Source: Bacteroidales bacterium
GTDB lineage: Bacteria; Bacteroidota; Bacteroidia; Bacteroidales; P3
Assembly: GCA_017550405.1 (NCBI GenBank)
Contig: JAFZPH010000022.1
Span: 1 to 64,000 of the forward strand
Length of the DNA: 64,000 nucleotides
Direction: 5' to 3'
The stretch's first letter is position 1. Every line of letters begins with the position of its first letter. Position numbers and translations under genes: made by a program. Below, piece by piece: positions 17,909 through 26,276 of the stretch. Below the pieces are notes generated by a model. The model did no database searches. It was not told the DNA's origin and was given only the letters and a program-made list of their open reading frames with translations.

Positions 17909-18093
17909 TTGAAAATTGAAAATTGAAAATTGAAAGATGCTGCCGCATCTGGTTATTTTACAATTATCATCTTTTAATTTCACCCATAATTTGGAATGTA
18001 AAGAATTCATTAATTCGTTAATTCTTTAATTCATGAGTCTTGATGCGCCAAGGACTAACACATTAACACATTCAAGCATTAACACATTCAATA
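17909..18093. repeat. three different short-unit arrays in one gap
   Basis: 17909-17936: TTGAAAA three times, then TTGAAAG (7 nt). 18006-18037: TTCATTAA, TTCGTTAA, TTCTTTAA, TTCATGAG (8 nt). 18054-18093: ACTAACAC, ATTAACAC, ATTCAAGC, ATTAACAC, ATTCAATA (8 nt). The first begins 4 bp after the stop upstream; the last ends 3 bp before the ATG of the GH2 gene. A small hairpin GATGCtgcCGCATC follows the first. Confidence 0.85.
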
Positions 18094-18096
18094 GTT

Positions 18097-20913
18097 ATGA
18101 AAAGAATTTTATTACTGATTGCTGCGATGGCGGCATGGTGCTGCAGCGCCCAAACACTGAAGACCCCTTGGGCGGAGAAGGTGGACAAGGCGATGCCACA
18201 CCCCGAATACCCGCGCCCCATTATGCAGCGCAGCCAGTGGCTGTGCCTGAACGGGCAGTGGGACTATGCCGTGAAGGACAAGGGATGCTCCGAACCTGCC
18301 CGCTGGGACGGGAAAATCACGGTGCCGTTCTGCATCGAGTCGCAGCTGTCGGGGGTGCAGAAGTCTCTGACCGAAAAGGAGGAGCTGTGGTATCACCGCG
18401 AGTTCACTGTCCCGGCAAGATGGAAAGGGCAGCATGTGATGCTCAATTTCGGCGCAGTGGATTGGCAGGCCGACGTGTATGTGAACGACATCCACATCGG
18501 GTGCCACAAAGGGGGATACACGTCCTTCGGGTTCGACATCACCCCATATCTGACCCCCAAAGGGAGCCAGAAACTGGTGGTGCGTGTGTTTGACCCCACC
18601 AACAAAGGCTACCAGCCTGTGGGCAAGCAGACGCTCAACCCGCACTCGATATGGTACACCGCCGTGAGCGGCATCTGGCAGACGGTGTGGCTGGAGCCTG
18701 TGGCGGAGAACCATCTGACGCGCATAACTCCTGTGGCCGACGTGGAGCACAACACCCTTGAACTGACGCTGAGCAGCAGCGGAGGCAACGACGGGAGCAT
18801 CGTGGAGGCCACACTGACCGACGGCAACCGAGCCGTGGCGCAAGCCAAGGGGATGCCCAACGGCACCCTGCGCCTGTCGGTGCCCGACGCCAAGCTTTGG
18901 AGCCCTGAGCGGCCATTCCTCTACGGGCTGCGCCTGGTGGTGCGGAAAGGGGGCAAGGTGGTGGACGAGGTGAAATCGTATGCCGCCATGCGTACTATCG
19001 GCACCGGCAAAGACCCTGACAACGGATTCCTGCGCATGCAGCTGAACAGGAAAAACTATTTCCAATACGGCCCGCTGGACCAGGGGTGGTATCCCGACGG
19101 CCTCTACACCGCCGCGACAGAGGAGGCCATGCGCTACGACCTGCAGGTGACAAAGCAGCTGGGCTTTAACATGATTAGGAAACACGTGAAGGTGGAACCA
19201 GACCGATGGTACTATCTGTGCGACAGTTTGGGTCTGCTTGTATGGCAGGATATGCCTAGCGGCGACTATGGCAACCAATGGGAGCCATATACGTACAACG
19301 GTGGCACCGACAGACAACGTTCATCCGCTTCGGCCGAGAACTACTACAACGAGTGGCGGGAGATTGTGGAGCAATGCGGCCAACACCCCTGCGTGGTGGT
19401 GTGGGTCCCCTTCAACGAGGGCTGGGGACAGTTCGAGACCGAGAAGGTGGCGGCCTTCACCAAGGCACTCGACCCCTCGCGGCTGGTGAATCCCGCCAGC
19501 GGGGGCAACCACCGCGCCTGCGGCGACATCTTCGACATGCACCACTACCCACAGCCGACCATGCCGCTAAGCGACCCCGGACGAGTGAATGTGCTGGGGG
19601 AATATGGGGGCATCGGACTGCCCCTGCCCGGACACCTATGGAAGGAGGACCAGAATTGGGGCTATGTGAAATTCCAGAACCGCAGGGAGGTGACGGATGA
19701 ATATATAAAGTATGCCAAGGAGTTGAAGGAACTGGTGAAGCAAGGCTACAGCGCGGCAGTGTATACCCAGACCACCGACGTGGAGAGCGAGGTGAACGGT
19801 CTGCTGACCTACGACCGTAGGGAGCTGAAGGTTGTGGCTGAGGAGGTTTGCCGGGCCAACAGAGAAGTAATAGCAATCGTAAACAACAACAAGGATATGG
19901 AGACATACACACTTACCAACAAGAATGGGATGACCGCCCGCGTGACAAACTACGGCGGTCGCATCATGTCGCTGCTCGTGCCCGACCGCAACGGAAAGAT
20001 GCAGGACGTGGTATTGGGTTTTGACCAAAAGGAGGACTACCTGCGAGAGAACCACTTGAGTGATTTCGGCGCAGCCATAGGGCGCTACGCCAACCGCATT
20101 GGCAACGGCCGCATCACGTTGGACGGGACACCCATCCAACTGCCCCAAAACAACGGTCCGCACTGTCTGCACGGCGGCCCCACGGGGTGGCAGTATCAAC
20201 TGTTTGACGTGGTCAGTGTGACGGATAACTCAATCGTGTTGGAACTCACCAGCCCGCATGGCGACAACAACTTCCCTGGCACGGTACACGTGAGGATGGT
20301 TTACACCCTGACCGACGACAACACGCTGGACATCCAGTACACAGCCACCACCGATGCTCCCACAGTCATCAACATGACCAACCACAGCTACTGGAACCTG
20401 AATGGGGACGGGAATACCACCACCCTGAACCACTTGCTGACAATCGATGCCGACCGCTACATGCCAATAGACGCAACATTCCTGCCGCTTGGAAGACTTG
20501 ACAAAGTGGAGGGCACCCCCTTTGATTTCAGGACGGCAAAGGCCATCGGTCGCGACATCGCGCTTGACAACGAGCAACTGCGCAACGGCAAGGGCTACGA
20601 CCACAACTGGGTGCTGAACACCCGTGGCAACATCGAGAAGCCCTGCGCACGGTTGGAAAGCCCCACCACGGGCATTGTGATGGAGGTGTTCACCACCGAA
20701 CCGGGCATGCAGGTGTACACGGGCAATTTCCTCGACGGGACTGTAAAGGGCAAAGGCGGCATAGCCTATCAACAGCGGAGCGCCGTCTGTCTGGAGACAC
20801 AGAAATACCCCGACAGCCCCAACCACAACTGGCCTGAGTCTTCTGCCAGGCTCAATCCCGGCGAGCAATACCAAAGCCGCACGTGCTACCGATTCTCGAC
20901 GGCAGCCCGTTGA
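18097..20913 (+). CDS. fusion of GH2 glycosidase and aldose 1-epimerase
   Basis: The 938-residue exported protein (signal peptide to about residue 18, CCSAQ) has two enzymes in one chain. Residues 19-600 are glycoside hydrolase family 2: a sugar-binding jelly roll, an Ig-like domain, then a TIM barrel with acid/base Glu441 (VPFNEGWG) and nucleophile Glu502 (VLGEYGG). Residues 601-938 are an aldose 1-epimerase with His763 (NMTNHSYWN) and Glu900 (VCLETQKYPD). The second enzyme would interconvert the anomers of the sugar freed by the first, as galM does beside lacZ. The joint is at Met601, which could once have been a separate start. Location is probably periplasmic; the substrate is likely a beta-galactoside or similar, not proven. 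Confidence 0.9.
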   Translation: MKRILLLIAAMAAWCCSAQTLKTPWAEKVDKAMPHPEYPRPIMQRSQWLCLNGQWDYAVKDKGCSEPARWDGKITVPFCIESQLSGVQKSLTEKEELWYHREFTVPARWKGQHVMLNFGAVDWQADVYVNDIHIGCHKGGYTSFGFDITPYLTPKGSQKLVVRVFDPTNKGYQPVGKQTLNPHSIWYTAVSGIWQTVWLEPVAENHLTRITPVADVEHNTLELTLSSSGGNDGSIVEATLTDGNRAVAQAKGMPNGTLRLSVPDAKLWSPERPFLYGLRLVVRKGGKVVDEVKSYAAMRTIGTGKDPDNGFLRMQLNRKNYFQYGPLDQGWYPDGLYTAATEEAMRYDLQVTKQLGFNMIRKHVKVEPDRWYYLCDSLGLLVWQDMPSGDYGNQWEPYTYNGGTDRQRSSASAENYYNEWREIVEQCGQHPCVVVWVPFNEGWGQFETEKVAAFTKALDPSRLVNPASGGNHRACGDIFDMHHYPQPTMPLSDPGRVNVLGEYGGIGLPLPGHLWKEDQNWGYVKFQNRREVTDEYIKYAKELKELVKQGYSAAVYTQTTDVESEVNGLLTYDRRELKVVAEEVCRANREVIAIVNNNKDMETYTLTNKNGMTARVTNYGGRIMSLLVPDRNGKMQDVVLGFDQKEDYLRENHLSDFGAAIGRYANRIGNGRITLDGTPIQLPQNNGPHCLHGGPTGWQYQLFDVVSVTDNSIVLELTSPHGDNNFPGTVHVRMVYTLTDDNTLDIQYTATTDAPTVINMTNHSYWNLNGDGNTTTLNHLLTIDADRYMPIDATFLPLGRLDKVEGTPFDFRTAKAIGRDIALDNEQLRNGKGYDHNWVLNTRGNIEKPCARLESPTTGIVMEVFTTEPGMQVYTGNFLDGTVKGKGGIAYQQRSAVCLETQKYPDSPNHNWPESSARLNPGEQYQSRTCYRFSTAAR

Positions 20914-20928
20914 CATAGAGTATCTAAT

Positions 20929-20946
20929 GCCCCGGCATGCCGGGGC
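20929..20946. terminator. palindromic hairpin GCCCCGGCATGCCGGGGC
   Basis: A perfect 18-bp palindrome 16 bp after the stop of the GH2-mutarotase gene. No T run follows, so it may protect the 3' end or act as a weak terminator. Confidence 0.5.
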
Positions 20947-21162
20947 TCTCCCCACCGTATATCCTACTCTATCAACTTTGGTATACTATTAAGCCCAAAC
21001 CGGTCATTTGGGTTTATGACAGATTAGTATTTGTTTCGAACAGACAACCTTAATGTCAGAATTATATAGAGCCCACCACAAGTACCCCAGCACAGTTAGT
21101 CTGACTGCACATGGCAACACTAATCCGTCAGACAAGCAACATGTTGATAAACCCACTTGGGT

Positions 21163-21263
21163 CGTTCAATCTCGGCTCGATGTTGTCTGCTTCCCGGCTT
21201 GTTTTCCATTATCATTTCGAGTAACGATGCTATAACGATACTATAACAATGCAGGATTGAACG
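21163..21263. repeat. 101-bp inverted-end element, copy 1
   Basis: It begins CGTTCAATC and ends GATTGAACG, perfect 9-bp inverted ends. Inside is AACGATGCTATAACGA, shared with the copy at 34586. All three copies in the window are exactly 101 bp. No target duplication is seen. Confidence 0.7.
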
Positions 21264-21308
21264 GCCCCTCTCCGTGGCGAGGGGGAATCGTTGCCGCTCC
21301 ACGGCGCA

Positions 21309-21420
21309 GGGCGGATAGGCAGAACAAGGATATGGGGCAGGGCTAATCCCCGTGGGTTGCACGATTCGGCAATTACTACGGAGTTTTCGGTTTCCTAATG
21401 ACCGATTTGGGTTGAAAAGT
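21309..21420 (+). repeat. dispersed intergenic repeat family B, copy 2
   Basis: It matches the reverse strand of 8228-8363: GGGGCAGGGC, TTGCACGATTCGGCA, CTACGGAG and TTTCGGTTTCCTAATG occur in the same order. It lacks about 45 bp that in copy 1 hold a second CTCCTACGGAGT motif. Confidence 0.75.
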
Positions 21421-21434
21421 CGACCTGATGACTG

Positions 21435-21472
21435 ATTAAAAAGAAAGCAGTCCCCCGGCGGGAGGGACTGCC
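21435..21472 (-). terminator. rho-independent terminator of the TPR gene
   Basis: GCAGTCCC (21448) pairs with GGGACTGC (21464-21471). On the - strand the stem is followed by CTTTCTTTTT. It lies about 20 bp past the stop of the TPR gene. Confidence 0.85.
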
Positions 21473-21493
21473 TCACAAAATCTACATATGAAG

Positions 21494-22162
21494 TTATTCT
21501 GCCAGAGCAAGGTATTTATCAACCTCGTTCCATTCAGGGCTTTCGGGATAGTTGTCCTTAATCTGCTGGAAAGCTTTGGCGGCAGCCTGCTTGTTGTCCA
21601 TCTGGAGATAGAGCATGCCGGCTTTCCAAAGAGCCACAGGGGCGACAGTATAGTTGTCGGAGCTTGAAGCAACGGCTTTCTCATAGTATTTCACGGCATC
21701 GGCATTGTTGCCCTTCTCGGCGTAAGCGTCGCCAATCAGCATCTGGGAGAGTGCGGAGGTGAAGAGGTCTTTTCCTTTGTAAGACTTCAGGTACTCGATG
21801 GCCTCGTCGTACTTGCCGAGGTTGAGCTGGCAAATGCCGGCATAGTATTTGGCGAGGTTGCCGGACTTGGTGCAGCCATACTCGTCGATTACCTCTGCGA
21901 AGCCCATGAAATCGTCACTGCCGTTGAGAGCCTTCTCGAAATCGCCTTCGTTGAACCACTGCTCGGCTGCGAACATATCCTCGGCAGCACGCACCTGGCG
22001 GGGCTGGGCTACCAGGGCAATGTATGCCCAAATGGCCAAGGCCACGACAACGATGGCACCACCGACGATGGAAAGGGTCTTTTTGTTCTTTTTGATGTAC
22101 TGTTCGGTTTTGGCAATAATGCCGCTAACCTCTAAGTTTTTCTCTTCGTTATTCTCTTTCAT
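21494..22162 (-). CDS. membrane-anchored TPR protein
   Basis: The protein has 222 residues. A short cytoplasmic N-terminus rich in Lys and Glu is followed by one membrane helix (about 31-52, SIVGGAIVVVALAIWAYIAL). The rest is helical with TPR-like repeats: AEQWFNEGDFEKALNG, YAGICQLNLGKYDEAIEYLKSY, GDAYAEKGNNADAVKYYEKA and AGMLYLQMDNKQAAAKAFQQ. Bacteroidota often carry such a single-pass TPR protein of similar size; YfgM of E. coli, which works with SecYEG and periplasmic chaperones, has the same layout. A scaffold or chaperone role is inferred. It has its own promoter and terminator. Confidence 0.8.
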   Translation of the reverse strand: MKENNEEKNLEVSGIIAKTEQYIKKNKKTLSIVGGAIVVVALAIWAYIALVAQPRQVRAAEDMFAAEQWFNEGDFEKALNGSDDFMGFAEVIDEYGCTKSGNLAKYYAGICQLNLGKYDEAIEYLKSYKGKDLFTSALSQMLIGDAYAEKGNNADAVKYYEKAVASSSDNYTVAPVALWKAGMLYLQMDNKQAAAKAFQQIKDNYPESPEWNEVDKYLALAE

Positions 22163-22191
22163 TATATCTTATTTTTGATTTTTCGAAAGTG

Positions 22192-22199
22192 CAAAATTA
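22192..22199 (-). promoter_or_regulatory. -7 box of the TPR gene (TAATTTTG)
   Basis: CAAAATTA on the + strand reads TAATTTTG on the - strand, 29 bp upstream of the TPR start. Confidence 0.6.
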
Positions 22200-22337
22200 G
22201 TCATTTTTTTTCATTGGGACGAAATATTTTTTATTATTGGATGGTTTTTGTTGGGAAGATTATTTTTTAACATTTCGCAATAGGTTATATTTCAATACCT
22301 TGTCCAAGTGCAATAGATTTTCCTTCAAAAAAAAAAG

Positions 22338-22365
22338 TTTGAATTGCTTTTTTTATTTATCTTTG
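22338..22365 (+). promoter_or_regulatory. -33/-7 promoter of the DHOD-like gene
   Basis: TTTG at 22338-22341 and TATCTTTG at 22358-22365, about 43 bp before the ATG. The spacing is somewhat short for the Bacteroidota consensus, but the -7 box is perfect. Confidence 0.7.
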
Positions 22366-22408
22366 CAAATTGGATTTTTATATATAGAATACCGAAAAAA
22401 TTGAGATT

Positions 22409-23392
22409 ATGAATACGAAGATAAAGTATTTAGGCATGGAACTGAACAGCCCCATCATTGCGGGCAGTTGCGGTCTCACTGCCTCAATTGACAACCTTTG
22501 CAAACTTGAGGAATGTGGTGCAGGGGCAGTTGTTCTGAAGTCAATTTTCGAGGAACAGATAATATATGACATCAAGCGCAACACCCATATCCACGCCCCG
22601 GTAGGCAACTACGGCGACAGCTATGAATACATAGCCCAGCACGTGGCTGATGACTCAGTGTCGAAATATTTCTCGCTGATTAAAGAGGCCAAATCGAAAC
22701 TTAAAATCCCCATCATCGGCAGCATCAACTGTTTCTCGCACGAGAACTGGATTACCTATGCCAAGCAATTTCAGGATTCGGGGTGCGACGCACTTGAGCT
22801 GAATATGGCCATCATGCCTTTCGACACCTCGCTGTCGGCTGATGACGTTGAGCGCACTTTCAGCAATATCATCCAATCATTGCGCAAATCCATCTCCATT
22901 CCCATCAGCATCAAAGTGGGTTCTTACTTCACCGACCTGGCCAAGTTCATGCAACAGCTGTCGTGGTCGGGCATTCAGGGCATCACCATGTTCAACAAGT
23001 CACTTCAGGTGGATATCGACATCGACGAGGAAGCCCTGCGCAACGCCGACTCCCTTACCCATCCGGGTGAGATATACAACACCATCCGCTGGACAGCCAT
23101 CCTGAGCAAGAAACTGCGCTGCGACCTGTGTGCCACCACGGGCGTGAGCAACGCCCACGATGTGGTAAAGCTGCTGCTTGCCGGTGCCACCGCCGTACAG
23201 ATTGCCTCGTGCCTCTACCGAAACGGCATCGAATATGTCAAGGAGCTGAACGCCGGCCTTCAGGCCTGGATGGGGCAGAAAGGATATGAGAATATCGACC
23301 AATTCCGCGGTAAACTGGCTTTGAAACAAAGCGACAAGGCCAGCATGCTCATGCGTACACAATTCATGAACTATTTCGCCGACATTAAATAA
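22409..23392 (+). CDS. dihydroorotate dehydrogenase-like flavoprotein
   Basis: The 327-residue protein has the fold and many motifs of class 1 DHODs: LNSPIIAGSCGLT at the start, IPIIGSINCFSHENW, SIPISIKVGSY and a C-terminal phosphate-binding stretch (LAGATAVQIASCLYRNG). The usual active-site loop with Asn-x-Ser-Cys-Pro-Asn is replaced by LELNMAIMPFDT, so the normal catalytic Cys is missing. Bacteroidota often carry this variant in addition to a true PyrD. Oxidation of another substrate, rather than a role in pyrimidine synthesis, is therefore likely. It probably binds FMN in the cytoplasm. No other pyr gene is nearby. Confidence 0.75.
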   Translation: MNTKIKYLGMELNSPIIAGSCGLTASIDNLCKLEECGAGAVVLKSIFEEQIIYDIKRNTHIHAPVGNYGDSYEYIAQHVADDSVSKYFSLIKEAKSKLKIPIIGSINCFSHENWITYAKQFQDSGCDALELNMAIMPFDTSLSADDVERTFSNIIQSLRKSISIPISIKVGSYFTDLAKFMQQLSWSGIQGITMFNKSLQVDIDIDEEALRNADSLTHPGEIYNTIRWTAILSKKLRCDLCATTGVSNAHDVVKLLLAGATAVQIASCLYRNGIEYVKELNAGLQAWMGQKGYENIDQFRGKLALKQSDKASMLMRTQFMNYFADIK

Positions 23393-23494
23393 TACCATTG
23401 AGTTTCAAGAGCGACGCATTGTAGAGAAGGAAAAACTCTTAATACATCCGCAACGAACAATAACAGAATTAATCAAAAGTAAAAACAGTACAAC

Positions 23495-23962
23495 ATGGAC
23501 AACACACAAGAAAAGAATGTGAGCTTTTTCCGTTTCGAGGATCTTCGCATCTACGCCAAAGCCACAGATTACAGCACATGGATTATCAACAACATCGGTC
23601 ATCCCGAAAACGACATGCAGCGCAATCTGGTTAACTCTTTTTGCCACTCCTCCTACGACATCGCACTGAATATCGCAGAAGGCTCTTCGCGCAACAAGAA
23701 TCAGTTTGAGCACTATCTCAAGATTTCAAAATCTGCCATCCGCGAATGCATTGTCTACACTGCCATCGCTTTCAACACTGGCCTCTTCGACGAAGACAAA
23801 TGCAATCAGTCGCGCGAATTCCTTATGGAACTCACCCGCATGATTGGTGCTTTAATCATCTCTCTGCAGCGCGGAAGCTCCCGCCGCCACGAAGAATATG
23901 ACAGCGACACCACTACCGACGATACCACAAGCGACATCGACAATATCGACACCAACTTCTAA
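23495..23962 (+). CDS. four-helix-bundle protein (S23 / 23S rRNA IVP family)
   Basis: The protein of 155 residues starts FFRFEDLRIYAKATDYSTWI and continues with NSFCHSSYDIALNIAEGSSR and KNQFEHYLKISKSAIRECIVY, all hallmarks of the S23/IVP family (PF05635-like). These small basic four-helix bundles form pentamers. Relatives are encoded in intervening sequences of 23S rRNA, and the Avd protein of diversity-generating retroelements has the same fold and binds nucleic acid. The last 30 residues are a polar Asp/Thr-rich tail. The gene stands between a DHOD-like gene and kdsA, not in rRNA. Its job here is unknown. A longer member of the fold lies at 40081. Confidence 0.88.
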   Translation: MDNTQEKNVSFFRFEDLRIYAKATDYSTWIINNIGHPENDMQRNLVNSFCHSSYDIALNIAEGSSRNKNQFEHYLKISKSAIRECIVYTAIAFNTGLFDEDKCNQSREFLMELTRMIGALIISLQRGSSRRHEEYDSDTTTDDTTSDIDNIDTNF

Positions 23963-24000
23963 CACTCATTCATTCTCTCCTCCCCTTCCGAAGCTATTAC

Positions 24001-24819
24001 ATGTATCCCATATTAGAGCACTTACACTTTACTGAGACCGGCAATTTCTTCCTGATTGCCGGTCCTTGTGTCATTGAGGACGAAACCACACCTTTCCTCA
24101 TCGCCGAGCGGTTGGTTGAAATCACCGAAAGGCTGGGCATCCCCTATGCGTTCAAAGCGTCATACCGCAAAGCCAACCGCTCCCGTATCGACTCCTTCAC
24201 AGGCATCGGCGACCAAGCAGGGCTTGACATACTCAAAGCCATACACGACCGTTTTGGCATCCCCGTAGTCACAGACATCCACTCGGAACAGGAAGCCGCA
24301 GCAGCGGCTCCCTATGTTGATGTGCTGCAGATTCCCGCTTTCCTCTGTCGCCAAACCTCGCTGCTTGAGGCCGCCGCTCAGACGGGTCGCTGCGTCAATG
24401 TAAAGAAAGGCCAGTTCCTTTCGCCCGAAGCCATGACACATGCCGTGGAGAAAATCACACACTTCGGCAACCACAACATCATGCTCACCGAACGCGGCAC
24501 CACCTTTGGCTATCAAGACCTCGTCGTGGACTTCCGCGGCATCCCCATCATGCAGAAAAACCGTGTGCCTGTGGTGGTGGACATCACCCACTCCCTCCAG
24601 CGTCCCAACCAGACATCAGGTGTGACTGGCGGCAATCCCGAGATGATAGAAACCATCGGACGGGCAGCGGTTGCTGTCGGCTGCGACGGCATTTTCATGG
24701 AGACCCACCCCAACCCCGCCGTGGCCAAATCCGACGGCGCCAACATGCTGCGGCTTGACCTGGCAGAAGACCTGCTCAGCACCCTATTACGCATACACCG
24801 TGCAGCCCACATGCAATAA
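24001..24819 (+). CDS. kdsA: 3-deoxy-8-phosphooctulonate synthase
   Basis: KdsA condenses phosphoenolpyruvate with arabinose 5-phosphate to Kdo 8-phosphate, the first dedicated step to the inner-core sugar of lipopolysaccharide. The 272 residues match the family length. Motifs include LIAGPCVIEDE, FKASYRKANRSR, VTDIHSEQEAA, NVKKGQFLSPEAM, LTERGTTFGYQDLVVDFR and FMETHPNPAVAKSDG. Cys23 in the GPC motif marks the metal-dependent class, in contrast to E. coli KdsA, which has Asn there. The exonuclease gene follows after 38 bp. The enzyme is cytoplasmic. Confidence 0.95.
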   Translation: MYPILEHLHFTETGNFFLIAGPCVIEDETTPFLIAERLVEITERLGIPYAFKASYRKANRSRIDSFTGIGDQAGLDILKAIHDRFGIPVVTDIHSEQEAAAAAPYVDVLQIPAFLCRQTSLLEAAAQTGRCVNVKKGQFLSPEAMTHAVEKITHFGNHNIMLTERGTTFGYQDLVVDFRGIPIMQKNRVPVVVDITHSLQRPNQTSGVTGGNPEMIETIGRAAVAVGCDGIFMETHPNPAVAKSDGANMLRLDLAEDLLSTLLRIHRAAHMQ

Positions 24820-24857
24820 TTATTCCACGCCAACTCCCATTATCCCAATCACAACCC

Positions 24858-25721
24858 ATGCTACTTAATTTAGAAAAGCCCATCGTATTCTTCGACCTCG
24901 AAACTACAGGCGTTAACGTAGGCACCGACCATATCGTCGAGATATGCCTCTTGAAAGTCAACCCCGACCAGTCCACTGAACAATTAGTACACCGTGTACG
25001 ACCGGTGGATGCTGACGGCAAGACCATCCACATCCCCGAGTTCACCACTGCCATTCACGGCATCAGCGATGCCGACGTGGCCGACAAACCCAGCTTCACC
25101 CAACTTGCACCCGAAATAGCCTCTTTCATCGGCGATGCCGACCTGGCAGGCTATAATTCCAACAAGTTCGATGTCCCCCTGCTGGTGGAAGAATTCCTGC
25201 GTGCAGGGCTCAAATTCGACCTCAAATCCCGACGGCTCATCGACGTGCAAAACATCTTCCACAAGATGGAACAGCGCACCCTCAAGGCCGCTTATCGCTT
25301 CTACTGTGGCAAAAACCTCGACCATGCCCACTCCGCCGATGCCGACACCATGGCCACCTACGAAGTGCTCATGGCCCAGCTGGACCGCTATCAAGACAGT
25401 GAATACACGGCTCCCGACGGCTCCGTCAGCAAACCCATTGTCAACGACATTGAACAACTGAGCCAATTCACTTGCAATAGCCAATGGGCCGACCTCGTAG
25501 GACATATAGGTTACGACAAGCAGCACCGCGAAATATTCAACTTTGGCAAACACAAAGGGAAAACGCTCGAATCAGTTTTCAACGTCGAGCCTGCATACTA
25601 CGACTGGATGATGAAGGCCGACTTCCCCCTCTCCACCAAAGAGTGCATCACCGAAGTGTGGAAACGTCGGCAGGACAAGAAGATGCAAGACCTTAAACTG
25701 CATTTCACCTCCAAGTTCTAA
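24858..25721 (+). CDS. DEDDh 3'-5' exonuclease (DnaQ-like)
   Basis: The N-terminal 175 residues are a DnaQ-type exonuclease. Asp13 and Glu15 lie in FFDLETTG, the second Asp in LAGYNSNKFDVPLL, and His158 with Asp163 in HSADADT; these are the five DEDDh residues that bind two metal ions. A C-terminal domain (FNFGKHKGKTLESVF, then YYDWMMKADFPLSTK) is a small module often found behind DnaQ-like exonucleases in Bacteroidota. It may be a proofreading subunit or a repair exonuclease; no polymerase gene is close by. It is probably co-transcribed with kdsA. Confidence 0.88.
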   Translation: MLLNLEKPIVFFDLETTGVNVGTDHIVEICLLKVNPDQSTEQLVHRVRPVDADGKTIHIPEFTTAIHGISDADVADKPSFTQLAPEIASFIGDADLAGYNSNKFDVPLLVEEFLRAGLKFDLKSRRLIDVQNIFHKMEQRTLKAAYRFYCGKNLDHAHSADADTMATYEVLMAQLDRYQDSEYTAPDGSVSKPIVNDIEQLSQFTCNSQWADLVGHIGYDKQHREIFNFGKHKGKTLESVFNVEPAYYDWMMKADFPLSTKECITEVWKRRQDKKMQDLKLHFTSKF

Positions 25722-25845
25722 CAACATACCGGCGCTCTTCTCCCCCATACATACTGCAATAGATGCCTTCCCACCTGAAATGCATATCCATTCCGGGTAC
25801 GGGGTGTGGCATCCTTATTACCGTCTTCCTATCGACAAATACAGA

Positions 25846-25876
25846 ATAAAAAAACCTCCGTTTCACAACGGAGGCT
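25846..25876 (-). terminator. terminator of the rpmG-DUF4295 operon
   Basis: CCTCCGTT and AACGGAGG form a perfect 8-bp stem with a 4-nt loop. On the - strand a run of seven T follows. It lies 40 bp past the stop of the DUF4295 gene. Confidence 0.9.
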
Positions 25877-25915
25877 AAAACAAAAGCGTATGAAAAAAAA
25901 TATTATTACTGTGTT

Positions 25916-26071
25916 CTATTTTTGTTTCAGGAAATCCTGTACCTGATCGGAAGGGAGCACGGTCTCTTCAAAGGTGTAAGCATTGGTTTTGGGAGAGCGG
26001 ACCATACGGATCACTTTGGCATAACTCTTTCCCGTAGCGGTTTTCAGGGTTGCAACAACTTTCTTTGCCAT
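25916..26071 (-). CDS. DUF4295 small basic protein
   Basis: A 51-residue protein read by hand from the - strand; it begins MAKKVVATLKTATGKSYAK and ends QDFLKQK. DUF4295 is found in Bacteroidota next to the genes for ribosomal proteins L28 and L33 and is thought to be linked to the ribosome, though its role is unproven. The protein is basic and without a signal peptide. It follows rpmG after 16 bp and shares its terminator. Confidence 0.9.
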   Translation of the reverse strand: MAKKVVATLKTATGKSYAKVIRMVRSPKTNAYTFEETVLPSDQVQDFLKQK

Positions 26072-26087
26072 AGTTATCTATCTCCTA

Positions 26088-26276
26088 TTATTTGATTTCT
26101 TTATGAACAGTCATTTTCTTCAAGTACGGGTTGTACTTTTTCAACTCCAAACGTTCGGGAGTGTTCTTTTTATTCTTGGTGGTGACGTAGCGGCTCATAC
26201 CGGGGACACCGCTATTCTTTTGCTCGGTGCATTCGAGAATGACTTGCACTCTTGCGTCTTTGTTTTTCTTTGCCAT
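26088..26276 (-). CDS. rpmG: 50S ribosomal protein L33
   Basis: The 62 residues ([42 protein letters not shown]) are clearly L33, a small protein of the large subunit near the E site. The form with two CxxC zinc motifs is not present: only one Cys remains, so this is the zinc-free type. In Bacteroidota the usual order is rpmB-rpmG-DUF4295; here no rpmB is found upstream. Confidence 0.95.
   Translation of the reverse strand: MAKKNKDARVQVILECTEQKNSGVPGMSRYVTTKNKKNTPERLELKKYNPYLKKMTVHKEIK

Larger units (their letters stand above)
20914..21493. other. 580-bp gap filled with repeats and hairpins
   Basis: No gene is seen. The gap holds a GC-rich palindrome (20929-20946), GTCATTTGGGTTTATGAC-type motifs near 21003, an ACCCACTTGGGT palindrome (21151), a 101-bp inverted-end element (21163-21263), repeat family B copy 2 (21309-21420) and the terminator of the TPR gene. 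Confidence 0.75.

Noticed and set aside
19897..20913. Separate aldose 1-epimerase gene starting at Met601
   Set aside because: There is no stop between it and the GH2 part, so the simplest reading is a fusion. Internal initiation is possible but unsupported.
23495..23962. 23S rRNA intervening sequence with rRNA nearby, because of the IVP protein
   Set aside because: No rRNA sequence flanks the gene; it is a free-standing member of the family.
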